Of a stretch of DNA of 64,000 bases, positions 47,085 to 59,901 are shown piece after piece. Made by a program: the position numbers and the translations under genes. Source of the DNA: Anaeramoeba flamelloides (Eukaryota > Metamonada > Anaeramoebidae); the NCBI GenBank assembly GCA_027625915.1, contig JANTQA010000030.1, positions 310,001 through 374,000 on the forward strand. Direction: 5' to 3'. Every line of letters starts with the position of its first letter. Position 1 is the stretch's first letter. The notes under the pieces were generated by a model. It was not told where the DNA came from. It saw nothing but the letters and a program-made list of their open reading frames with translations, and did no database searches.

Positions 47085-49338
47085 AATATTAAAAAAAGTA
47101 AAAGGAAAAAGAAAAAAATGAAAATATTTGGTTTATTTTCAAAGTTCAAAAAAGATCTCACAACCCAATACTGTTTTGGAAAATTAAATTTGGTTAGTTT
47201 GTGAAAAATTGATTGCTAATAAAGAATGTAAATTTAAATCAGACAAAGTAAATAAGCTATTTTGTTTCGATTTTTTCTCTCTTTTATTTTGGAAATCTTT
47301 CATCTTATAACTTGACTTATCAAAAGTAAAAAGAATCAAGAAAATAGTCAACAGATATACTGTCTGGTACTTTAAAGAAGTTAAAAATTTGGTCTTTTTA
47401 TAAATAGTTAGAAATTTTCAATTCTATTTTCCTTTTTTTTTTTTACAATTAAGGACTATCTCAAAAAAGTGACCACAAGTGACCTGTGGACTAAAAAAAT
47501 GGTTGAAAATACCTTTTTTACCTTGACACAAAGTTAAACTATTTAATTCCAATGATTGTGAATTGGAAAATTTACAGGATCAGATAATTAATTGCAAGTT
47601 AGGTAATATTAAGCACCACCCAATAGTTTTCCTTTGAAGATAAGTTTTTGCTTGTTTACAATAAAAACAAATGAAAAATCAAAATTAGATCTATAATGTT
47701 TGGGTTTAGGTTTTTAGTAAATTTACAATTAAGGATTCAATCTACAAAAACTTCAAATTCATAAAAATTTTAGAATTCAAAAGTTCTAAATGAATTCAAG
47801 AGATAAGGAAAATAATTCAACAATGTTTTAACTCATTGGTCATTTTTGGTGACTTTATTTTTGATAATCCGCAAAAAATTTTAATAGAAATAAATGAAAA
47901 ATGTAAGGGGTATTAATTTGTTTGATATTTTTTTATATAAATATATAGGTTTGTTTTGAAGAACTGATGATTAAAAATGAAGCAAAGTTTGAATAAAAAA
48001 AATCTAATTTGGCTGAAAACTCGTCCAAATTGAATTTGAACCACAATTAATATAAATTATTTCAACAAAACAAACTGTAATAGGATGGCAATATTAATTG
48101 TTTTTATTTATTGTATATACAGTTTATATATTGTCAAAATAACCTTTACATGCTTTATAAATCTGTATTTCAAAATAGTTTTACTTTTTTACAAAATTAA
48201 TATATTAAATAATAAAAGAAAATGATAATAAAAAATTACTAAATAAAGAATATGTCTCTTGTAACTGTTCTAGTATAATAGAAAAAGATTAAAGAATGTT
48301 CAAATTAAAATAATTTCTCAAATAATAGTTGCATCATTTTTCGACTTTTGGAAGAGAAATTTTTGAAAAATTTTAAAATCAAAAAAAAATATCTTTAAAA
48401 ATCGGAAAATTTTCTCAAAATTAAAAATTTTCTACATTATTTGGTATTTCCCCTAACTCTCTTATTTTTTTATGAAAACTTTTTCTTTTTTGTGAAATTA
48501 ACATTGGGTTGGCGAGTTTTTAAAACTTTCTATAAGTTTTAAAAAGGAATAGATTTTTCAATTTTAAAAGAGAATAAAAAGGAAAGGGGTGAAATTTTGG
48601 TGTAATGGATTATTTTACTTTACAAGAATTCCAGAAAATAAAGTAAAATTAGAATATTTAGCCTCACTAAAGAATTATAAAAATCAATCAGAAATTTTTT
48701 CTTATATATTTCATTTAGAAAAACATTTTTAAAGATTTTTTGGAACTCAAACCGTTTTGAGCAACAAAATTCTTAAAATTAATTACCTAGATTTTGAAAA
48801 ATTTAAAAATTTTCATTTATTTTCTTTCTTAACCAATATCACTTTGTAAAAATTTATAAGGCTACCAAATAATTACAAGTATACTATAACTTGATAATTT
48901 TGGGGGTTCTATTGAGTATAGGGCTACTAAAGGATGGAAAATTTTCATTTAAATGTTTTTTTTTTTTATTTTTAATTCCAGGTTTGAGTTAACTTAATAA
49001 TTAGACCATAAACAAATTTTGTATTAAATCCCCTTTATTTTATCAAATATTTTAATATAAGTTACTTTTTCTCCTTCAGTGGTTACAGTATTAATATAGA
49101 TTCTTTTTTCAAGGCGGTGTATTGATATGGATTCTACATCAAGATCATTCATGAAAATTTGAAAACTTGGTGGTACGTAATTGGAAATATTGTGAAAGTA
49201 AATTGTTATTAAAATAACAAAAACGTGTATAATTTCAATGAAAAAAGAGACACTTTAATCATATAAGTTAAAATTGGACTTTATATATACATTAGAAATA
49301 ATACTTTTTCTATTATTTAATCTGAATATAGCCTTATA

Positions 49339-49404
<66 letters not shown>

Positions 49405-49464
49405 TGTGTGTGTGTATGCATATATATATATATAAATATGTTTTTTGGTCTTTTTTTAGTTCTA
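47085..49464. other. Intergenic, nothing recognised
   Basis: AT-rich spacer upstream of ARPC3. It holds a TA/TG microsatellite (49342-49434) next to a MITE. A weak variant of the AATTCCAGAA/TTTACTTT hairpin motif lies at 48610-48650. Confidence 0.5.
49342..49434. repeat. (TA)n(TG)n(TA)n compound microsatellite
   Basis: About 93 bp of alternating purine-pyrimidine, with a central TG block. Such DNA can adopt Z-form or cruciform structures. It ends 30 bp before the MITE at 49465. Confidence 0.95.
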
Positions 49465-49828
49465 AATTAAATTCCAATTTTTTTACATAGTTCAAACAAT
49501 TGGAGGAATAACAATACCAAGTTTTACATTCAATTTGGAAATAATTTTAATTTTTACAAACTATTTCGATTTTTTGTTATTTCTTTTTTGTTTTGTTTTC
49601 ATTTCCTTCTTTACAGTTACTTAATTTGTTTCTTTATATCCGATATTTTATTTTCGAACTGTTGATAGAAGGTTACCATTGAGTTTGTTAAATTCAAAAA
49701 TAAAATTAAATTAGCAGATGATATCTTATCATTTGATCGATCAACATTTGTGGGTAAAATTTTAACAAACTTCCAAAATATCTTTTTTCTTCAGATCGTT
49801 TCATTCTTTTTGACATATCAATTTTTTC

Positions 49829-49873
<45 letters not shown>

Positions 49874-50037
49874 TATTATTATTAGTTTATTTGGATGAAA
49901 ATGATAACTTAATAAAACATTAATACTGGGTTTTTTAAATGTGGTTTTTATTAAGTTTCAAAAAAAATACTAAATGAAGGGGTTTTTTTTTTGCTTATTT
50001 TTGATTTTGGGTGTGTATAAATTTTTGGAATGGGATT
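49465..50037 (+). mobile_element. Tc1/mariner-like MITE, ~530-bp family, copy 6
   Basis: Starts AATTAAATTCCAATTTTTTT after TA (49463-49464) and ends ATAAATTTTTGGAATGGGAT T before TA (50038-50039). 573 bp, longer than its relatives because of an internal (TA)n expansion at 49836-49872. Shares GATCGATCAAC, GTTGATAGAAGGTTA and AACATTAATACTGGG with other copies. Confidence 0.8.
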
Positions 50038-51584
<1,547 letters not shown>

Positions 51585-52455
51585 ATTTGCTTCTTATTAA
51601 TTTTTTTAGTCTTCTTAAACCCCTTTTCTTTTTAACTTTTCAATAGAGCCCGAGAAATCCATTTTAATCCCAGTTTACCTAGATAGAGAAAATATTAACC
51701 TTATATAAATGTTCCTTTTATCTTTTTAAAATAGAACAATTAAACAAATAAATTTTTTTTGTTTTTTCTTTTTTTTTTTTTTTTTTTTATTTTTTTATTT
51801 TCTAAATCCTCACAAAAAGCAAACATTTTACTTTTTCTTTTTTCTTTCTTTGTGATTTTAGGTCTTTGTGTGGGTTTGTTTGTTAAAGTAAAAAAATTAT
51901 TTGATGTACTTTTTGTAATTCACAAACTGTTTTTTGATTTGAATTCTTTTTCTTTCATTTCAAAAACAAAGAATATTTTTTAGTGATTTATTTTATTAAG
52001 GGAGTATTCCAATGAGAACACAAACGAATAATTCAATACATAACACTTTATTAAGGATTATCTGAGTTTTCTGGTCCGTGAATATTACTTTTATGACCAA
52101 CTGTATCTTTATTGACTTTTCCGAATTTTTCTTCGGTTGATTGTTTTAAAATTTAATTTTTTGGTTTTTTTAGAAAATTTTGAGTTGGAAAAATACATTT
52201 TTAGTACACATTGAACATCTTTATCATTTTCTCACTACTACCCAGAGTACCACCCTTGAAAAAATACAAGTTATTTCCAAAAAAGCATTTCAAATTCATT
52301 TTCAAAAGATCTTTATTAAAGGACAACTAATGGAACTATCAAAATAGCCAAAAAGGAAATTAATGATTTATTGATCCCCAATAATCATTTGGTTTGTTTA
52401 TTCGGATGGCCCTGCATAAAGAAAAGAATGGAACGTTCTTGATCTTAATTTTATA

Positions 52456-52647
52456 CATTCAGTTTCACTTTTAAGGTACAAACTTTCAACGAAATTTAAA
52501 GAACAAAAAAATTTCAAATTAAGGAACAAAATTTGGAATTTTTTTTTTTACAAATTATTTTTCCAGGATTTGAATTTTGTGCCTTAATTTAAGATTTTGA
52601 TTTATGCCTTCGTTAAAATCTGTGCCTTAAAAGTGGAACTGATTGTG
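52456..52647. mobile_element. Fold-back MITE, ~200-bp family, copy 3
   Basis: Begins CATTCAGTTTCACTTTTAAG after TA (52454-52455) and closes TGTGCCTTAAAAGTGGAACT then GATTGTG. Same repeated TTAAGGCACAAA-type motif in both arms as the copy at 34420; moderately diverged. Confidence 0.75.
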
Positions 52648-54379
52648 CTATATTTGCAAAGTCTATAAACTAAAGATTATTTTATTCTTTATGCTCAGAA
52701 ATAATTTGTTTTCTTAAGAGTCTTCATTTTAATAATATTTTAAAATAGAATGGAAAAATGTATAAATATTTTTTATTGTTTAAAAAATTTTTTATGCACT
52801 TTCCTTATTACTAGTTTTTTATTAATATTATATTTTGTTCTTTTTTTACTTTTTTTCGTTTTTTTTTAGTTATTAAAAATTGTTATTATTTTAATTAAGG
52901 AAGTAAACCTATTTTACTATTTTTTTATTTTTTATTGTGGTTTTCATTACTGGATAAAGATTTTTTGGGCACCATACTGTATTAGAGCCCTGTAACATAA
53001 ATATATTTAATTTATCTATTTATCGTGGAGGTTAAAGTAAATCAAGGGGAATTTTTCAATTTCCACATTTTTGAAATAGTATTTTTTTCATTCAGAAGTA
53101 AAAATAAAACCAAGAAAATAATAAGCAAATGCAGTAAAACTAAAGATAAGATTAATAATTAATTTTGATTTTTTTTTTATTATTTTTACGTTTGATCGAT
53201 TTTTTTATTTTTTTTTGATTTCCTTTTTTTAGTTGTCGTAAAATTATATTATCAAAGGATATTGTTGTCAAAATAATGTTTTCAGAAAAGTTTACTTCTT
53301 TTTTCAAAATAAAAAGGTTTTTTTTTTTTCTTTTTTTCTTTTTTTTTTGTTATAGAAGATCCATGCATTACCCGATGAAAGAAACTGACAATAAGCAATC
53401 AATAAATATAGTATTGGTTTCTTGAAGTTCTATTAGTTATAAATATATTCGAAAAATTAAGGAACAAATTTGAAAATTTATCTCAAAAGATGTATAATTT
53501 TAATGGTATTTTTTATCATAAAAAAAACCCAATAAAAATCTGAAAAAATTATTAAAATTATTAAAATTATGAACAAATTGCATTTCTATATTAAATTTTA
53601 CTGAAATTATCAAGGATTTTGCCTTTAGAATTGATTTTAAATATAGGGTTTACTAATGGATAGTGAATTGGGGGTTACATTTGAACCCAAAGAAAAAAAA
53701 ACAATGAATTTTATTTTGTAACACAGGTTAATGTGGCAGTACATATATTATTTTTATTACATTATTTTTGACTCTTATATTTATTCAAATATTAAAGTAT
53801 TTGGTTAGAAAAAAATCTATATTTTGAATTTCTGAGAAAATGGGGTATTGTGGTGAAAAAAAAACCTGAAATGAAAAAAAAAAAACCTGAAACAATTTTT
53901 ATTTGTGAATCTGAGGAAAATTGATTTATAATTGCAAATATTTTCAATCAAATCCTTTTTATAAACTACCAATTTTTTATATGAACCTAGTAATAAACCT
54001 ACCTAACTTTTATTAAAGTATTGGATCCCCTCGAATATTCAGTTAACTGTTTGATAGGCAAAGTTGATCTACTAATTTTGATAAACTATTGAGTTTTATA
54101 GAGGTTTGTCAGAGTTTGGAAAATGATAATTTTTTATTCTTGTTTTTTCATCGTTTAAATTGTGTTTCGAAGAAGAGTAATATCATTAATCTTCGTTATA
54201 TCGAGTGGGTGGGTTATAATTTAAAATGTTTTTTACTTAGAAAAAAAATTATTTGTCTTTAAATAAAAGTAAATCATAGAACAATTTTCCTACTATTGAC
54301 AATTAAAAATCTTGTCGGGGATTTTTTTTTAATTTCAGGTGTTTTTTCACTTCTAGACCCATAATTAATAAAATTTACA

Positions 54380-54398
54380 CCCCCACCCCCCCCCCCCC
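54380..54398. repeat. C5-A-C13 homopolymer tract
   Basis: CCCCCACCCCCCCCCCCCC, the only long C or G run in this AT-rich window. Confidence 0.95.
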
Positions 54399-55976
54399 GA
54401 AATAATCATGTCTTTTAGACAAAAAATTAATACAAAGAAACAGTCTTTAAAATTAATCTTCACAGGGTTATGTAACTTGAAAGGCACATGAATTCTATTT
54501 TAATGGGCAAGTAACTCTTATTTATTTTTTTTCCGAAAGGTAATAGAGCAATTATTTGCACAAGAGATACAATTAAACCCGATATTTGATTTGGTTTATC
54601 ATCTTTAGAGAAATGAGTTATCAGTTTTTAAAAAAACTTCATTTTTACCCAATAAAATTTTCAGTCAAAAGATCTTGACATTTTTTATTTGTGAATTTTT
54701 GAACTAACCAAATTAGAAAAAGAAAAATTTGCAAAAAAAATTTTATTTTGAAGATATCTCACTTTTAGTAATTTCTGAGGGTCTCTATTCACTAATAAAT
54801 TTTAACCTTTAATCTTGTTTAAAAATACAATAAAAATAAATCAAATATTGGATCCTTGAAGATCCAAAAAAATTGATCTTCTATTTTATTCACAAATATT
54901 TGTTAAATTTCTTGAAATTTCAGAGATTAGATTTACGGAAATATTCATTTTCAAATATTAAGATTATAAACAAGGAACTGTTTGTATTAAAATCAGTTAT
55001 TTGATAATATCTAATATTTTTTTTTAATAGATTTATTTATTTGAATTTCTTTTATTTGTTTGAAAATCTTTAAATAATTGAGAAATAATTGTAAAGTCTA
55101 TTGATACATTTAATCTTTGTGTTGGTTATAACTCACAGAAAGAATTAAAATTGAGTTATTAATTATTGATTATAAATTATCCAATTAATAATTATTTCTT
55201 TGGATTAAAAGTTAAATTTTCCAGGTTTTAAAAAAGTATTTGGGGGAATTTTTAATTTGGTTGTTTGTTTCTTTTTCTTAGATTTTTTTCTTCATCAAAA
55301 AGAAAAAATTGATTTGAACTGTTCTTTGAATCAGAAAATTATTTTTTTTTCAAAGTTTAAAATAATTATTGTAATTATTTTGAAATTAAGTAGATTTTTA
55401 ATACTGTATTTTTTTAGAACCTTAGTGATTTTATTTTTAAAGTTTATTTTTGTACACTTTCTTCACATACATTAAGATTTCTTCCTTCTTTCAAAGAAAA
55501 TAATTTTTTTGAAAATAATTCAGAAATATGTTGAATTTTGAACTTATTCAAAAATGAGAAAAATGGATCAAAATTTTATTAACAATAATTCATTTCTGAA
55601 CAGAGCATTGAAAGCAAGTTTGGTTTTGTAAGGTAATCAGATTTTTACACAATTTTTCAATTTCATGATGTGGTAATTTTTTTTTGAATTCGCAATTAAA
55701 TTTACTAGAAGATTTTTTTTAGGTTACGAGTCCCTTAATAATTATGCCCTAAAAAAAAAAAAAACAAGATTAAAGAAAAAACAAAAAAGTTTTGATAACA
55801 AACTTTTCTCAAGTTGTAAGTTGAGATCGAGTTTGTGTAGCATTGTATGTTTTTAAACTTTATTTTTTTTTTGTTGAAAAGTTTTGCTTTTTTTTTTTTT
55901 TATACTATTCCATTCTTTTGTTGTATGTAAAAATAAAAATAGAAAAGAAAAAGAATTTTTTTTCAAAAAAGAAAAA

Positions 55977-56516
55977 TTAATAGAAATATCCAAGAATCTT
56001 TCCACCAGTGTGTTTTTTTCTTGCTTCTTCGTGATCCATAATTCCATAAGAAGTTGTTAACACAATAAATCCAAATTGTCTAGATGGTAATAAATTATTG
56101 ACCCATTTTTCGATCTCTTTTACTTTTACATCAAATCTTGGGCTGATACATCCGCATTTGTTGATTCTCCCAATGAGGTTTACAACAATTTTTCCTGCTC
56201 TTCGATCATCAATTACTTCAAATTCTCCAATATAACCTTTTTTAAATTTATTGTTTGTTTGTTTTGTTGTTTGTGAAAGCAAAGGAAAAAAAAAAAAAAA
56301 AAAAACGTCAAAAAGCAAACTATATTTTTTAGTTCCAGGGATGAAATGATGAGTGCATTAGTATGTAAAAAAAAAAAACAAACCATGTTTCATCATTACT
56401 TGTAAAAATTTGATGATAACTTTTGATGCTGGTCTAATAAGGACTTGTCTTTTTCCTCTTTTTTCAGCATTTCTCATTGTTAATAAACAATCGTGTAAAA
56501 CTGATACTCGTACCAT
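55977..56516 (-). CDS. RPS15A: 40S ribosomal protein S15a (uS8)
   Basis: Small-subunit protein uS8, which binds the central domain of 18S rRNA. Minus-strand exon 1 is 56516-56384, exon 2 is 56236-55977; 130 residues, the same length as human. The junction falls inside [13 protein letters not shown] in phase 1. The intron is 147 bp, starts GTTTGT and has an ATACTAAT branch-like sequence. Near-identical family blocks: [54 protein letters not shown] and [19 protein letters not shown]. Starts [10 protein letters not shown], as MVRMNVLADA in animals. Confidence 0.98.
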
Positions 56517-57516
56517 TTTATTTTATATTTTTACTTTAAAAAGAAAGATGTGAAATAAAAAAAATGGTAATTCAAATAAAAAGATAATTTCTAACGATTT
56601 GACCAAACACTCTTTGAAAATAAAAAGAATGTAATTGGTTTAAGCTTTGAGTAAAATTCCAACTAAATTTTACTCTTTAATTTTTTGTTTTGTACCATTA
56701 CTTGTTATTAAATAAGAAATGTTACATAATTATCTTTTCATTTAACTCTTTTTATTAATCAATTTCAGAGAAATAGATTGGACAGATTGGATAGATTGGA
56801 ATTTGGGCTCTTTACTTCTTAATTTTATGTAATATTTTGTTACTACAATCTTCCTGATAAATTAAAAAAAATCACAAACAATTTTTAATTCAATTTCTAT
56901 CATTGTTGAAATCTTATAAACTCGACTTTTAAAGCATTTCAGATAAAAACAGTTCTTGAAAAGTAATTTTTTGAAGGGCCAACTCATTTACAATGTTTCT
57001 TAACATTTAAATGAATTAAATGCTTTAAATCAAAGCCAAAGTAAAAAATTTTGCAAAATATAAATGAAAATTTTCAAACATCTATTTGAATTTATAAGTA
57101 GCGTGAAACCAAAAACCTAAAAGAAAAGTAGATTCTAAAGAATTGAAAAACAAGAACAAGATCAAACTATTTCCCATATAAATTTCAAATACCAGTAGAA
57201 GGTATACCATAAGCCTCCATAAATAAAATCATTAAAATACCTTTTAATGAAAAGAAGTAAATATTTAGTTAGGGATGACATAATAAAAACTTGAAGAAGG
57301 TTACTCTATTAAACACAAATTAATCATAATTCAGTTTCATCTTGGAGAGTAACCTACTTATTAATTAATCAAAGTTACTTTGAATTGTTTAGTCTTTATA
57401 AAGTAGGTTTAATATCGTCATATATCAACCATTGTAAATGATAACATATAAAGAATTTTCCATTTTTTTTTTTTGTTGTTCTCATTTTTTTTGTCTTTTG
57501 AAAGTGAATTAAAAAG
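56517..57516. promoter_or_regulatory. Intergenic region between divergent RPS15A and neurochondrin-like genes
   Basis: 1 kb that must hold both promoters. No TATA or known motif assigned. An 18-bp string at 57184-57201 (TTCAAATACCAGTAGAAG) also occurs inside both good copies of the 700-bp MITE, so an element remnant may lie here. Confidence 0.4.
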
Positions 57517-59851
57517 ATGACTGATCTGCAAAAATGTTTAAAATTGTTAAGCTCAAGCTCAAATGAAGAGAAAATTGCTGGCTTAATCTTTGCTTCAAGG
57601 ATCATCAAAACAAATGACACAGAGTCGATCAAAAAAGTAATTCAAGCTGTTGGTACGAGCTTTTTAATTCGAATACTTGCTGTTAACTCAGGTAAATATT
57701 TTATACTCCATACCCCCTTTTATTCTTTCGTTTTTCAGTTTGTCAGACCAAAAACAAAACAAAAACCAGATTCTTTTTTTTTTTTTAAAGTGTCGAAACA
57801 TCGCTTTCAGAAATAAGAACTACTATTTTGAAAAACAGTTATAATATGTTCTTCAAAGACAAACTCTTTAAAATTACCTTTAAAAAAATATATTAACCAA
57901 CCAAAACGAACACATTGTCCAAAGAACTCGTCAAAATAATTGTTTACAAACAACTCTTGGATAATTGTTTGATCAGCCAGAACAAAGATCCAAAAACAAA
58001 CTCTTTTTATGATATTTGTGAATACTGCTATTTTCAAAAAGTGAAAAACTAAAATTCATTACAAACCAATCCCCAAAACCGATCTATTTAATTGTTAAAC
58101 TCTTTTGTGGATACCTTTTTAAAACTGATCATATCAAGACTAGTTGTGAAAATATGATTTGAGATGGGGATATTTATCGGTCTGTTTGTTTCTCTTCGAA
58201 AAAAATTCTTTGTTGTATTGAATTTTTAATGGGTTAAATTTTATCTCCTTTTTTTGTTTTTCTTTAAATATCTTTTACATCCCACTATGAAGTGATCTAC
58301 ATCATCAATTTTTTTTCAACATCAGGTGCATATTTTAGAATCTACTTCTCTTTTCCCCTATCCCATTTGTATTTGTTACGTTTACCCACTTAAAATCAAA
58401 GAGAATTTATCATTACTAACCAATATTTCTCACCTTAAACATATTCGATATCAGAATAAATATTTCAATCACTACAATTTCGATATCTTTTATTTTTTCT
58501 AATTTCCTATAACCAACACCAAAAATAATATTAAAGCTTATTTTAATATTAAAAATTTGAATGGGAATTGTTGATCAATAAACTAATAAAGATAAAAAAA
58601 TACCAAATATAACAAGTGATGTAGATCTGAAAAATATAGCATCATTTTTTATATTTTTTCTAATATTTTTTCTTGAGAAAAATAACAAAGATAATAAACT
58701 AAAATAATTTTAATTTATGTATGAAATATAAATAAAAACCTATTAATATGAAATTGAATGAAGGATTACTCGTTGGAATTTGAATTTAACAAGGTTAAAA
58801 AAAATTAGGTAATCTGTTTTTTGATCATTAGAAATTTACCCAAAATAGATTTTTACTGAAAAAAGAAATGTGTTGAAATACTACAATTTTAAGAAACCCA
58901 ATACTGATAAATTGAAAAACAATGTCTGGTTATTTTTACTTGATTTTCCTTTTTGAAATTTTTATGCTCAAGCTTTGAATAAAGCATTTTAGAAAGTCAA
59001 GAGTTAAAAAACTCTATAAAATTAGTTGTTATTCAAAATATTCTTTTCGTGGAATGTTTTAAAAAGAAACAGTTCGAGGGATTACAAAAAGGGAAATTGA
59101 ACTAAAAATTTATAGAAATTTATTAGAATTTATCAGTAAAGTATTTAATTTTTTTGGAATAATTTTTTGGAAAACTTTTTTCACAATTTCGAATCCTAAA
59201 AGATAAAAAGGATATTTAGTTGGGAGTAAGACTGGAAAACAGTATTTAATTGCCTTTTTTTGAAGTGAAATTTTCTTTAAAAAATTAAATCTTCCACAGA
59301 CATCGGGGATTTGGTACTCATTTTCATTAATGGGATTAACTTTTTGAGATTATTTATTACCAATTGGATTTGAAAAATTACAAATATACTCTAAAGAAAA
59401 CCATTTGTAACTTGAATGATTGGTAATAGTTATATTTTATCTTTTTTTGATTGAAGAAAATAATAAAAAAGTGAAATTTAATTCCCCAGCCTATTGAAAG
59501 AATAGTTTAATTTCCATTTTGGTTTTAAAATTGTTTTGTTTTGGTGGTGTATATTCCATTAGGTATAGGAAAAAAGGAGTTGAATTTTTTGCAGAAAAAA
59601 AATTCAAATGAAATTTCAATTTTTACAAAAAAATAAAATTGTTTTTGTTATTTATTCGAATTTTGAAAAAAAACCAAGTGAATTCACCCTATTTGACTGA
59701 TCTTTTTAATTAATTTGATTTTAGTAACTAAAAAATAATAAAATGTTGGAAATATTTTTAATTTTTTTTCAATTTTTATCAAAAGAATCTTGAAGTTTGC
59801 TGAAACAAAATAGCGAATAAAGAGTTGAGTTCAACAATATCCCAATCAAGG

Positions 59852-59901
<50 letters not shown>

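Larger units (their letters stand above)
51585..55976. other. Gene-free AT-rich stretch between convergent genes
   Basis: 4.4 kb between the 3' ends of RPS27A and RPS15A. Contains a fold-back MITE (52456-52647) and a C13 tract (54386-54398). Also a diverged dispersed sequence near 53380-53520, weakly resembling 21085-21180 and 37800-37900. No gene found. Confidence 0.55.
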
